DNA from: Mesorhabditis belari
Lineage: Eukaryota > Nematoda > Chromadorea > Rhabditida > Rhabditidae
DNA length: 64,000 bases
Direction of reading: 5' to 3'
NCBI GenBank assembly: GCA_958450365.1
Contig: CAUEEP010000892.1
Location: forward strand, 124,001 to 188,000
The notes beneath the pieces were generated by a model that did no database searches, had not been told where the DNA came from, and saw only the letters and a program-made list of their open reading frames with translations. A program made the translations under genes and the position numbers. Below are positions 1 through 10,075 of the stretch, in pieces; position 1 is the stretch's first letter; each line of letters opens with the position of its first letter.

Positions 1-114
1 GATAAACCTGGCATCATCTACAAGTCAAAAACCTCGCTCCAAATTTCGTCGGTTGCCCTGTATAGGCCTGTATAAATTACCCAAAATTTACCCGAATCCT
101 TTAGCAGTAGTTGT

Positions 115-920
115 TTGAAAATATTCATAGCGAACTAATTGTTATATAAACTTAGAAAGGTTTAGGTTTAGGCTAAAATATGGTATGGAAATGTTTGTTG
201 GAAAAACTGTTGGTTTGGAAACCAGAGTTGGCTTTGGCCTCGACCATTTCGAAACTCTTTTAGGCCGTTGGAATTTTACCCAATAGTAAACCCAACATAG
301 CACAGTCATTTATTTATCAACTCAAAAGTTCGGCAAAAGCTTTTCTTTATATTAGCTAGATTTACTTCTTTGATACTTCTTTCTACTTACTGAAAATGAA
401 AACTTTAACATTTACGTGAGAACTTTAATGACTTTTCATAATGGAAGAATTTTGAAGTTTTTCAGTCTTCTATTCTTTTTGTCAAAAAAGTTAATTATTC
501 TGAAAGATTGTTAGGAAAGTTTAGCTATAAAAATTCATACAATATACTCTAAAAAATAAGGAACCCAAAATTTTTGCAAAGACAAATAACACAAAAGTCA
601 TTAAAGTTCTCACGTAAATGTTAAAGTTTTCATTTTCAGTAAGTAGAAAGAAGTATCAAAGAAGTAAATCTAGCTAATATAAAGAAAAGCTTTTGTTGAA
701 CTTTTGAGTTGATAAATAAATGACTGTGCTATGTTGGGTTTAGTGTTGGGTAAAATGCCAACGACCTAAAAGGTGTCGAAAGGGTCGAGGCAAAAGCCAA
801 CTCTAGTTGTAAACTAAGAGTTTTTGCCACAAACGTTTCCATAACATATTTTCGCCTAAACTTGGAGCTTTCTAACAGGTATATAACAATTATGTGTTAT
901 GCTGGAGATTTTCAGCATAA
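115..920. repeat. Palindromic repeat (~800 bp, arms ~320 bp)
   Basis: The left arm (about 115-435) is the imperfect reverse complement of the right arm (about 590-920) around a ~155 bp spacer. For example, ttactgaaaatgaaaacttt near 390 is mirrored by aaagttttcattttcagtaa near 625, and the arms still match outward to the GTTATA/TATAAC region. No coding capacity was seen. It resembles a foldback or MITE-type element and ends just upstream of the kinase fragment, so it may have separated that fragment from its 5' exons. Confidence 0.8.
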
Positions 921-994
921 TTGCAAATAGATCATCATGATGACCGGGTAATTTTGCCGCACTCTGTACATTATTCACATCTACCATTTTTCAG

Positions 995-1743
995 GCACAT
1001 TAATTTAAATGCTGATCACTCAACGACTGTTCTTTCGCCTCCTTGTTACCAAGCTATTGAAATGCTAGTTAACGTCAAATATAACACAAAAATTGACATC
1101 TGGGCGGCAGCATTGGTGACCATCGAATGGCTGGGAGAGAAGCTTTTTCAACCGCCTGGAAGTGACGAAGAAATAGAGAGAGCGGTCGGTTTATAAAGCT
1201 TTAAAAATACTATATAACATAAGTCCTAAAGCATTGTTCCTACTGAAAACTTTAGAGAAGGAAAGTTGGATCAACTAAACTCATACTAGATCGAATTGTT
1301 GACCTGCTAGGTATGCCAAAAGACAAATATAAGAATATGTAAGTAAACTTAATATCAAATTTGTTAACAAATTGATCTCTTATAGTTTTGGGAAAGTTTT
1401 GATGTATGAAGAGAAGCCTAGCAGACTGAGCCAAAAACTCGTGGATCTGTGCAAGAGCAGTGGCCTCCAAAATGTAAATGTGGTTGATGTTGGGCTACTG
1501 GATGGTTGGTAAAATTTTAGCTTTGGAGTTCGGTTTAAATTTTGATTAGTACATCAAGTACATTTTTAAAGTCGAAGATTTCTGTGATCTTCTTCAAAAG
1601 ATGCTGAACCCGGATCAAAAAGCCAGACCAAGTGCAGAGGAATGTTTGGAGCATCCATTTCTACAAGGATTGAATGTAAGTTTTAAATTTTAAAAGCAAT
1701 CAGTCTTTAGATTATTCTGCTTTTGGCTAAGTTCAGAAAATAG
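995..1743 (+). CDS. Protein kinase C-lobe fragment (5' part missing)
   Basis: Spliced exons read as the C-terminal lobe of a CMGC/CDK-like protein kinase. Exon 995-1188 follows a TTTTTCAG acceptor and encodes a P+1 loop to helix F stretch (S-P-P-C-Y-Q-A-I-E-M-L, then K-I-D-I-W-A-A-A). Exon 1290-1338 gives R-I-V-D-L-L-G-M-P-K. An exon from 1386 continues, 1550-1675 gives the subdomain XI motif L-N-P-D-Q-K-A-R-P-S-A-E-E-C-L-E-H-P-F, and a short exon 1711-1743 ends in TAG. The phase at the junction near 1505-1550 is not clean with canonical sites. The N-lobe, HRD and DFG motifs are absent, and a palindromic repeat sits immediately upstream. This is probably a truncated pseudogene, unless its 5' exons lie left of the window. 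Confidence 0.55.
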
Positions 1744-2190
1744 GGTCCATGAAGATTGCGCCGCTGTGCAAAAATGGAAATTGAGCCGAATGGAATTGCC
1801 ATTTACCAGCGCCTTCGCTTTGTACGAGTCTGGTATCCAAATGTAGCTCTTCGGTTGGGCTCCATGAGGGTATAAAAAACTTTTAGAAAAACTCTTTTGT
1901 AGTACAAGAAAAATGGCCGCAAAGTGAGAGCACCAATACTGCTCACCCATGCAAAAGACCGGATGTCGTTGTTAGTATTGCGATGTACAGTCGGGGCTCC
2001 CAATTTGCGGCCATTTTTCTTGTACTAAACAAGAGTTTTTCTAAAAGTTTTTCATGCCATCGTGTAGCCCAATTGAAGGGCTACATTTTGATACCAGACT
2101 CGCACAAAGCGAAAACGCTGGTAAATAAGAATTTCATTCGACGCAATTTTCGTTTTTACACAGCGACGCAATCTTCATATGCACCAAGTC
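1738..2190. repeat. Inverted repeat, arms ~185 bp
   Basis: Positions 1738-1925 on the minus strand and 2003-2190 on the plus strand are diverged copies. Both read A-A-I-F-L-V-L-x-K-S-F-S-K-S-F and I-P-D-S-x-K-A-K in matching frames, separated by ~77 bp. The shared frame suggests the arm came from coding DNA, possibly a transposase piece, but no family is recognisable. Downstream, 2191-2415 shows no gene. Confidence 0.65.
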
Positions 2191-2415
2191 CATCCTAGAA
2201 ACAATTGCAAACGTACGCCCTGGATCGGCAACCGGCCAATGACGGGGAAATCAAGATCCGTAATCAAAAACATAAAGAGATTCTCGACAAACAACTTTTG
2301 AGTGGTTACACAAGACTTTCTTTCTAAACTGATGAATTATTTGAATAAAAGGATCATTGAGTAAATGTTTATCTGAAACGAGATCAAAAATAATCCATTT
2401 AAAAACACAAAATCA

Positions 2416-3659
2416 TTATCCCCAACTGTAACTATAATATGGATAAGTGGTTTCTCGAGTGTATGGAGTATATTGCGTTGTTTGTGAATAATAATACGAT
2501 TGAATCATATTGTTTGTTGGTAGATTGTTGGCACAAGGCGCGTAGTTTTGTGTCTTCTGATGATGTTGGAAGTATCCGATATTTGAGCAGTAGCATTGGT
2601 AATATGGATAGTTCCATTGATCGTATCCAAGATACCGGACCACTGAAATGAAGAGATTGCAAAAGAAGTGCAAGATCAAGCCTTGAATACTCATTTACAG
2701 GTTTTCAGGTCTATCAGAATCTGTTTACATTTAATCAAATACTGTTCCAAGCTAAGTAGTCAATCAATGTCTTTCAAGCGCTTAAACAGCTTCTTTGCCA
2801 AGCCTGGCAGCCAACTTGGGCAATATTTGGCCTAATTTTGGCCCAAGTTTGGTTTGAAGCCACAATTTTGATCTAATGAACTTCACCTTGACATTGCCCA
2901 GCGGGTCGTCCCAAATTAACCGCTTGATATTGCATTGGAGAATATGAAGTCTGATAATAGGGCTGGCCATACCACGTTTGACTGTACGGCTGTCCATAGC
3001 CACCATAACTGCCTGCAAATTTGATATACTTTTACTAAACGTTAAAATTCGATAAACTATGCATAAAGCAAGGTGTATAAAGCTAAAGTCTTCAAGCTTG
3101 ACGGCAAAAAATCTTACCTCCGTAGCCTCCGTATCCGTTATAATAATTTCGCCGGCGTCCAAAAAGCCCACCAAAACCGACATTTGAGTGAATTGCCAAT
3201 CCCCATCGACCTAGATTCTTTGCTTTGGCTTATTTTGTAATAAAAAAAGTAGAAACTCTTCGAAAGTTACTTACCAAGAAGGGGAACGAATGCCGTCTCG
3301 CCAAAATCTGAAAATATAATCTCTTAGCAATTTTTATCTTCTAAAACTTACAGCTAGGAATGTGATAAATGACTCGTTTATCTCTTTTCGATTTTTCGAC
3401 TTCTGTGGAGTTTGAACTTTCGCCGGCGATTTGGGTCTCGTTTTTCGACTCCTCTGTCAAGAGATCTCGAGTCAACGTGTCAGTCTTTGAGTCCTTCTTC
3501 ATTTCTGAAAGTTCGCATGGCTTCCAATGTTAATTCTAACTCTTAGCCTATAGCCTACAGCAAAAAATGTAGTCAAAATAAGCTTTAAAACTCACCACAA
3601 TCAGATACTGCTATCAAAAATCCAATTAACATCAAAATTCTTGCAGAAAGCGGCCTCAT
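2416..3659 (-). CDS. Secreted Gly/Tyr-rich protein, 6 exons, complete
   Basis: Minus-strand exons 3659-3596, 3504-3352, 3307-3275, 3210-3118, 3012-2887 and 2642-2416 total 696 nt (231 aa), with every phase consistent and GT/AG borders. Residues 1-20 form a signal peptide (M-R-P-L-S-A-R-I-L-M-L-I-G-F-L). A Lys/Glu-rich acidic-basic propeptide ends in K-R-D-K-R, a likely furin-type cleavage site. The remainder is rich in Gly and Tyr (N-G-Y-G-G-Y-G-G-S-Y-G-G-Y-G-Q) and then Gln/Tyr/Cys-rich (Y-Y-Q-C-Y-C-S-N), ending Y-P-Y-Y-S-Y-S-W-G. The composition recalls nematode Gly-Tyr-rich secreted peptides (some antimicrobial or neuropeptide-like) or cuticle/eggshell proteins. I cannot assign a family or function. 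The start is the only ATG giving a signal peptide. Confidence 0.8.
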
Positions 3660-4940
3660 TCTTTTGGATTTCGATAGATTTAAAATCAAAGCAATTTGTT
3701 GAAGAGATTTCCCTTGGCTTTGCGTTTATTTATGTCTCACTTTCATCCCATTCGATTGAAAGTTTTCGCCAAAATCGGCCTTTTGACCCCTTGCAATCAA
3801 CAGAGAAAATCAACTCCTTTTTTCGGGATTTCAGTTATTTTCTCGGGATAGAGTTTTGCTTTGACATTGAACTCTCGAAGAACGATCTGGGCGGGGAAAA
3901 GTGGCTAAAGTGGGAAATGTTTTGAAATTTTGAGTCAGAGAAGTCAGAGGAGTCAGTTTTTGATCCTAGTCAGTTTGACTTAGCTTTCAAGCTTAATGGA
4001 TTACAAAATAGGGATAAAGTTCCATTTTGAAACTTTGCAGGTAAAGTGAGCCTTGAAAAGCTGTACCAAACTAGTTTTCTAACTTGAGGGTATTGTAGAA
4101 AGTTCGAATGTTCTGAATCAGTATCAGTACTAGGCTCAAAAGTCAAGCAACACCATCACCAGTGTGATCTTGTTGATAGTTAGATCAGATATTCAGATAG
4201 CTGATAGTAGTGATAGTCTAATCCTAACTAATTCAAACCCTTTATACTTTTTATACCTATCTTTCCGAGCTTTCGAGATCATTCAATAAAGCCGTTGATC
4301 CTAGTCACCAAGTTGTCCAGCTTTCGAGCCCAAAGAGGTCATAAAAGAAGAAAAGCCTTGTTTTGAAGTCACCTAAAACTTCGTAAGTGTTAATATTGGT
4401 ACCTAATAATGTCAAAGCCAATACTTACTTAATCTACGTAATCCAGTCCAGTACTTGATCTGCATCAGTACTTGTATTTGTCTTGCTCTAACTAATCCAA
4501 ACCATACAAACTTTCACACACGTTTTTCCTTTTCCAATTGTTTATCACCAAACTCTATTTTGTTTTCCCTTTCTTTTTCTCTTCCGCATTTTTTTGAGAA
4601 AGCGATCGGGTAAACGTTCACGTGATTAATGGAAGCAGAAATCGCCCAGGACACATTTTAGTTTGCTGAACTTCGCAAGGAGTGGGCTAAAATTTTTGGA
4701 GACCAATGTTTAGTTCTCAGGAAGTTGAGTGGGTTTTTGGAAGATTTGCTGAATGTCCTTCTGACAAAGGATCTAGAAAAACAGAGTTGAGATGGAATGT
4801 GGATATTAGCTTTCTTTACAAGATTCTTCAATACAAGAATTCAGTTCTATTTGTGCTAGGTAACAATCAAAAGAATTTTTATGTCTTTTCACAGTCCGGT
4901 AATTCATTTACAATTTAGCCCGACCGAATGGTTGTTTTCA
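3660..4940. other. No confident gene
   Basis: Nothing recognisable in most of this stretch. From 4662 to 4790 a 42-codon run beginning F-A-E-L-R-K-E-W-A-K has helix-like composition and closes with TGA, but an in-frame TAG lies directly before it. I read it as a decayed fragment. Confidence 0.3.
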
Positions 4941-5064
4941 GTTCAAAAACAAGATCCGTTGATTGTTTTGTTGTTCGAAAAAGCCAAATTTGGTGCTCAA
5001 TATGCAACAAAGACCACGAATATTACGTGGAAATTTGTAGCAATTCAAACTAAAGTTTGAATTT

Positions 5065-6276
5065 ATGCCTCAAAACGGATCAAGTCAAGACTATGCAACT
5101 TTGCAAGAAGAATTCTATGACAGTTTTGACCCTGAGCGTTGTGAGGATCATTCTGGAACGTACGGGTATCACTCACCTAGCTTGATAGAATATGGATGGA
5201 ATGGATTACCATTATACTCAAACGTGAACGATCAGTATAACTTTTCGGTAGCCATGTCGATGATCGGGGTGGGTTTTTGTGGCTCTGATCTGATTCAGAC
5301 TTGGCTACAGCTTTAAAATTGAAAATTCAAGATGGGCCTGATCGGAATGATCATAAATATCTTGGCTGGTGCTTTAATATTTAAGAATAAACGTCTATCA
5401 ACAGCCATCAAATGGATTTTACTCTCATTCATCGCTTGTTTATTAACTGATTCTCTTTTCCGTTTTTACCAAGCACATTGTGTTCTAACGTTTGTTTAGT
5501 AGTTGATCTTTGTAATTCTATTTAGATGGGCTTGTGTAAATGTAACTGGTTATCCGTTTTCTGGACTAATCTTGAACCAGATTATCACCAGCTTTGAAGC
5601 CAGTGACTCAATAACGATTGAATTGCTTGATATTGCACTTTCGATTAATCGGTAAAGGAGTTTTTCAAAAGAAACACAATTTCAGTTACTTTGCTGTTTT
5701 CTTTAATGGTCGATATTTTCGAAGAGCTGAGAAGACAGCAATTTTTCATTGTGCTATTGCTCGGTTCATACCTATTATCATACTTGCAATCCAAATTGGG
5801 ATTAGTAAGTTTTACGAAGATTGTTATAAATCCTTTCATAATGAAAACCAACGAAAAGTCAGTGATGAGTTGGGTAAGAGATCCAACTTTTCTTCAAGTC
5901 CAACTTTCAACTCATTCACTTTCAGTCACCAACCCATCAACCGACTTTATTTGCTATTCAGGCTGCTATTTCGATCCTTTAATGTACGGTTTCTCTTTAA
6001 TTTATGCAAAGTTTAATCTCCCAATGCTTATCTTTAACAAACCGATCTATATTATTGGATCCACATTTGTTCTGACGTTTGGCATGGACATAGCTGTGAT
6101 ATGGAAACTCGTAAAAATGGTTTGATTATCTAAAAAGAAATTTTCAAAACTATTCAGAACGCAAAGTCGGAGAGTAGACGACGCGGTGATCTGAAATTAA
6201 TGATTATGGTAGGATTAAAAATTTTTTATCCTGGATTATTTGAGAGTAATTTTGTGAGACAGGCCAGAAATCAGTA
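5065..6276 (+). pseudogene. Nematode chemoreceptor-like GPCR, truncated by transposon (left arm)
   Basis: Six in-phase exons: 5065-5268, 5332-5489, 5526-5651, 5686-5804, 5926-6119 and 6158-6276. The product starts with a ~65-residue extracellular N-terminus. TM1 spans the first junction (S-M-I-G / M-G-L-I-G-M-I-I-N-I-L-A-G), followed by TM2 (W-I-L-L-S-F-I-A-C-L-L). TM3 ends in S-I-N-R-Y, a DRY-type motif, then F-A-V-F-F. TM4 contains F-I-P-I-I-I-L-A-I. A Cys-containing loop precedes TM5, which ends D-I-A-V-I-W-K-L. The N-R-Y-F-A-V-F-F-N-G-R-Y region and D-x-x-x-x-x-K-L end resemble the Srx class of nematode receptors; that subclass call is tentative. The ORF runs into a Tc1/mariner terminus at the TA at 6277, so TM6-TM7 are lost. 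Confidence 0.7.
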
Positions 6277-7301
6277 CTGTACAGGGTGCGTCAAAATTAC
6301 CCATACTAGCGCGCGACTAAAACAAGTAGAGATTTCTTTCGATTTTTTTATTTACTCCGAGTTTTACTTTGTTTTTTATCATTTCCAGATATAAAATAAT
6401 GTTTTTTTTCTGTTTCAGGTAATCGATTTTGGGATGATGAAGCCTTCGATTCACTGTCAGTCATCGATCTTCATTAGCAGGGTGTCTCAGCGCGTTCAAT
6501 CCAGAATCGCCTAGGAGCAAGTCGAGCTACCGTCTATCAAACAATTGCACGGTTTAAAGCATTGGGAGACAACAGGGATCGATTGGGCCGTGGACGGAAG
6601 AGATCTGTGATCATCAGAGTCGTCATCAAGAGAGTGGTCAAGATCAGACGGAACCCGGAAAGGAGTGTTCGCCGCTTAGCCCGAGAAGCTGCGATTTCTG
6701 AGCCATCGATGAGACAAATTGTTCAAAAAAATCTCAAAATGCAAGCTTTTAAGAAGAACAAGTGTTAAGGATTGACAGGAGCAGCCAAACAAAAGCGAAA
6801 GGAGAGGAGCCAAGAACGATGCAGCACCATCGTTCAATCCTGTTCAGCGACGAGAAATTGTTTACCTTGGAACAAGTGCTCAATAAGCAAAATGATTGAA
6901 TTTAATTCCAATCCACACAAGGCGTGCTCTTCATCCAGCATCTCTTATGGTTTGGGCGGCGATCACATCAGACGGAAAGTCGTCTTGTGCCTTCTGGCGT
7001 TAAAATCAATGGAAATACTTACCTGGATATTCTCCAGCAAGAATTGCATCCTTGGGCACAATCTCATTTTAAAAGACGTCATTGGACGTTCCAAGAAGAT
7101 GAAGCTCCGGCTCACAAGGCTCGATTTGTCCAGGATTGATGTCAGCTCAACATTCCCGACTTTATCGCTTTTGACAATCACTCATGTTTTGCCAATGGTT
7201 GACTGGTGCAACGATTGGCTTACGGGTTTCCTTTTCGATGCCGTATTTTTAAAGCCGTTGAACTTTTTTCTCCAAATTTGCGTTTTTCAATTCACTATTC
7301 A
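6277..7301 (+). mobile_element. Tc1/mariner-type element, left copy plus spacer, degenerate transposase
   Basis: The terminus TACAGGGTGCGTCAAAATTA begins at 6277 after the interrupted GPCR. Frames downstream carry transposase motifs: a paired/HTH-like run (R-R-N-P-E-R-S-V-R-R-L-A-R-E-A), F-S-D-E-K-L-F-T-L-E with the first catalytic Asp near 6849, and F-Q-E-D-E-A-P-A-H-K-A with the second Asp inside the palindrome spacer. Several stops and frame breaks (for example the TAA near 6766) make it inactive. The 3' end is replaced by the inverted copy, so the element has lost its own second terminus here. Confidence 0.75.
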
Positions 7302-8073
7302 CAATTCTTGCTGGAGAATATCCAGGTAAGTATTTCCATTGATTTTAACGCCAGAAGGCACAAAGACGACTTTCCGTCTGATGTGATCGCCGCCCAAACC
7401 ATAAGAGATGCTGGATGAAGAGCACGCCTTGTGTGGATTGGAATTAAATTCAATCATTTTGCTTATTGAGCACTTGTTCCAAGGTAAACAATTTCTCGTC
7501 GCTGAACAGGATTGAACGATGGTGCTGCATCGTTCTTGGCTCCTCTCCTTTCGCTTTTGTTTGGCTGCTCCTGTCAATCCTTAACACTTGTTCTTCTTAA
7601 AAGCTTGCATTTTGAGATTTTTTTTGAACAATTTGTCTCATCGATGGCTCAGAAATCGCAGCTTCTCGGGCTAAGCGGCGAACACTCCTTTCCGGGTTCC
7701 GTCTGATCTTGACCACTCTCTTAATGACGACTCTGATGATCACAGATCTCTTCCGTCCACGGCCCAATCGATCCCTGTTGTCTCCCAATGCTTTAAACCG
7801 TGCAATTGTTTGATAGACGGTAGCTCGACTTGCTCCTAGGCGATTCTGGATTGAACGCGCTGAGACACCCTGCTAATGAAGATCGATGACTGACAGTGAA
7901 TCGAAGGCTTCATCATCCCAAAATCGATTACCTGAAACAGAAAAAAAACATTATTTTATATCTGGAAATGATAAAAAACAAAGTAAAACTCGGAGTAAAT
8001 AAAAAAATCGAAAGAAATCTCTACTTGTTTTAGTCGCGCGCTAGTATGGGTAATTTTGACGCACCCTGTACAG
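7302..8073 (-). mobile_element. Tc1/mariner-type element, right-arm copy, truncated
   Basis: Mirror image of 6278-7046, ending in TACCCTGTA-type TIR sequence at ~8050-8073 next to the mirrored GPCR. Only the 5' half of the element is present: the HTH region and first catalytic motif, but not the second or third acidic residues. Confidence 0.75.
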
Positions 8074-9285
8074 TACTGATTTCTGGCCTGTCTCACAAAA
8101 TTACTCTCAAATAATCCAGGATAAAAAATTTTTAATCCTACCATAATCATTAATTTCAGATCACCGCGTCGTCTACTCTCCGACTTTGCGTTCTGAATAG
8201 TTTTGAAAATTTCTTTTTAGATAATCAAACCATTTTTACGAGTTTCCATATCACAGCTATGTCCATGCCAAACGTCAGAACAAATGTGGATCCAATAATA
8301 TAGATTGGTTTGTTAAAGATAAGCATTGGGAGATTAAACTTTGCATAAATTAAAGAGAAACCGTACATTAAAGGATCGAAATAGCAGCCTGAATAGCAAA
8401 TAAAGTCGGTTGATGGGTTGGTGACTGAAAGTGAATGAGTTGAAAGTTGGACTTGAAGAAAAGTTGGATCTCTTACCCAACTCATCACTGACTTTTCGTT
8501 GGTTTTCATTATGAAAGGATTTATAACAATCTTCGTGAAACTTACTAATCCCAATTTGGATTGCAAGTATGATAATAGGTATGAACCGAGCAATAGCACA
8601 ATGAAAAATTGCTGTCTTCTCAGCTCTTCGAAAATATCGACCATTAAAGAAAACAGCAAAGTAACTGAAATTGTGTTTCTTTTGAAAAACTCCTTTACCG
8701 ATTAATCGAAAGTGCAATATCAAGCAATTCAATCGTTATTGAGTCACTGGCTTCAAAGCTGGTGATAATCTGGTTCAAGATTAGTCCAGAAAACGGATAA
8801 CCAGTTACATTTACACAAGCCCATCTAAATAGAATTACAAAGATCAACTACTAAACAAACGTTAGAACACAATGTGCTTGGTAAAAACGGAAAAGAGAAT
8901 CAGTTAATAAACAAGCGATGAATGAGAGTAAAATCCATTTGATGGCTGTTGATAGACGTTTATTCTTAAATATTAAAGCACCAGCCAAGATATTTATGAT
9001 CATTCCGATCAGGCCCATCTTGAATTTTCAATTTTAAAGCTGTAGCCAAGTCTGAATCAGATCAGAGCCACAAAAACCCACCCCGATCATCGACATGGCT
9101 ACCGAAAAGTTATACTGATCGTTCACGTTTGAGTATAATGGTAATCCATTCCATCCATATTCTATCAAGCTAGGTGAGTGATACCCGTACGTTCCAGAAT
9201 GATCCTCACAACGCTCAGGGTCAAAACTGTCATAGAATTCTTCTTGCAAAGTTGCATAGTCTTGACTTGATCCGTTTTGAGGCAT
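8074..9285 (-). pseudogene. GPCR copy, right arm
   Basis: Inverted duplicate of the left-arm receptor, with exons at mirrored coordinates (for example exon 1 at 9285-9082). It differs from the left copy by one codon near 8537, where the left Tyr is His here. That position lies in the intron between the TM4 and TM5 exons if the donor at the mirrored 5805 is used, so both copies would then encode the same truncated protein. It shares the transposon truncation after TM5, so the truncation predates the inverted duplication. Confidence 0.7.
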
Positions 9286-9409
9286 AAATTCAAACTTTAG
9301 TTTGAATTGCTACAAATTTCCACGTAATATTCGTGGTCTTTGTTGCATATTGAGCACCAAATTTGGCTTTTTCGAACAACAAAACAATCAACGGATCTTG
9401 TTTTTGAAC

Positions 9410-10075
9410 CCCGAGCCCAAGACATCCTTTTTTTTGTGTGCCGACTTCAGTTTTGGTGCTTTCTTCATGACTGCTCTTTTGATGTAACGGAAAAAACACT
9501 CTTTCTCGAGCCACCAAGTGTTACCACTTGGTGGCTCGAGAAAGAGTGTTTTTTAGACGGGCGCTCCAATTTGTACCGGACGTCCTGTAGCGATATTACC
9601 GAATTCGACAACAGACGTCCAAGATGCCGTTCAGCGCGGACCGTGAGCTTTTGATGACGTCCCGGAGACCATTTCTTTCCATACTTGGAAGGATCCTTCA
9701 AGAAATTTGAGACAACTTGGTGCGAGCGCCTTATTTTTTTGCGAGCTCCCGATTCGACAACTTTCTTGGTTTCAAAATCAAAATTTTCATCTGTTCGATC
9801 CGCAAAAGCGATTTTCATCTTCCTAAAAAATAAAAATTAGCAAAAAGGAAGCAAAAAACAAGGTTATTGCAGGTAGAAAATCGAAAAGGAAACGTAGTGG
9901 TCCTATCATTTTGCAATAGGTGTAAAATAAAGAAATGCTTAAAAATTTTGTCTTTTATTATTTGGCGAACGGTATTTGTGCGTCGTTGCGTAAGCATCGT
10001 TTTGCAGTTTAGTTATTTAAAATGAAAAATCGCAAAAATCGAGGGTGGTCCTATCATTTTGCAACGCACTGTATT
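9410..10075 (-). mobile_element. Tc3-like transposon remnant, 5' half
   Basis: A minus-strand ORF from 9818 encodes a Tc3-like transposase N-terminus: K-D-P-S-K-Y-G, then S-P-G-R-H-Q-K-L-T, then a helix-turn-helix I-S-L-Q-D-V-R-Y-K-L. Further along, in another frame, come H-K-K-R-M-S-W-A-R and the palindrome edge at 9409. The right terminus around 10040-10075 reads TACAGTGCGTTGCAAAATGA on the minus strand, resembling the Tc3-type ITR. The catalytic domain is missing. A 30-bp-arm hairpin at 9491-9554 interrupts the ORF region. A related terminal segment recurs at ~56150-56255. Confidence 0.65.
9491..9554. repeat. Perfect hairpin, 30 bp arms, 4 nt loop
   Basis: 9491-9520 and 9525-9554 are exact reverse complements around the loop ttac. 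The stem contains CTCGAG and CCACCAAGTG. It lies within the Tc3-like transposase frame, where the family would show continuous HTH sequence, so it looks like a local inverted duplication or foldback repair scar. Confidence 0.9.

Larger units (their letters stand above)
4941..9409. repeat. 4.5 kb inverted duplication (near-perfect palindrome)
   Basis: Left arm 4941-7046 is the reverse complement of right arm 7302-9409, with a 255 bp spacer 7047-7301. Position x pairs with 14350-x over most of the length. I found only three differences: one T/C change near 5813 (Tyr versus His codon), one A/T-run length change (7 versus 8 at ~6726/~7622) and one extra T (~6985/~7364). Each arm holds the same GPCR gene and part of a Tc1/mariner element. 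The spacer continues the left transposase, so the turn-around is inside the transposon. It could be a genuine recent inverted duplication or an assembly foldback; the three differences favour two physical copies. Confidence 0.9.
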
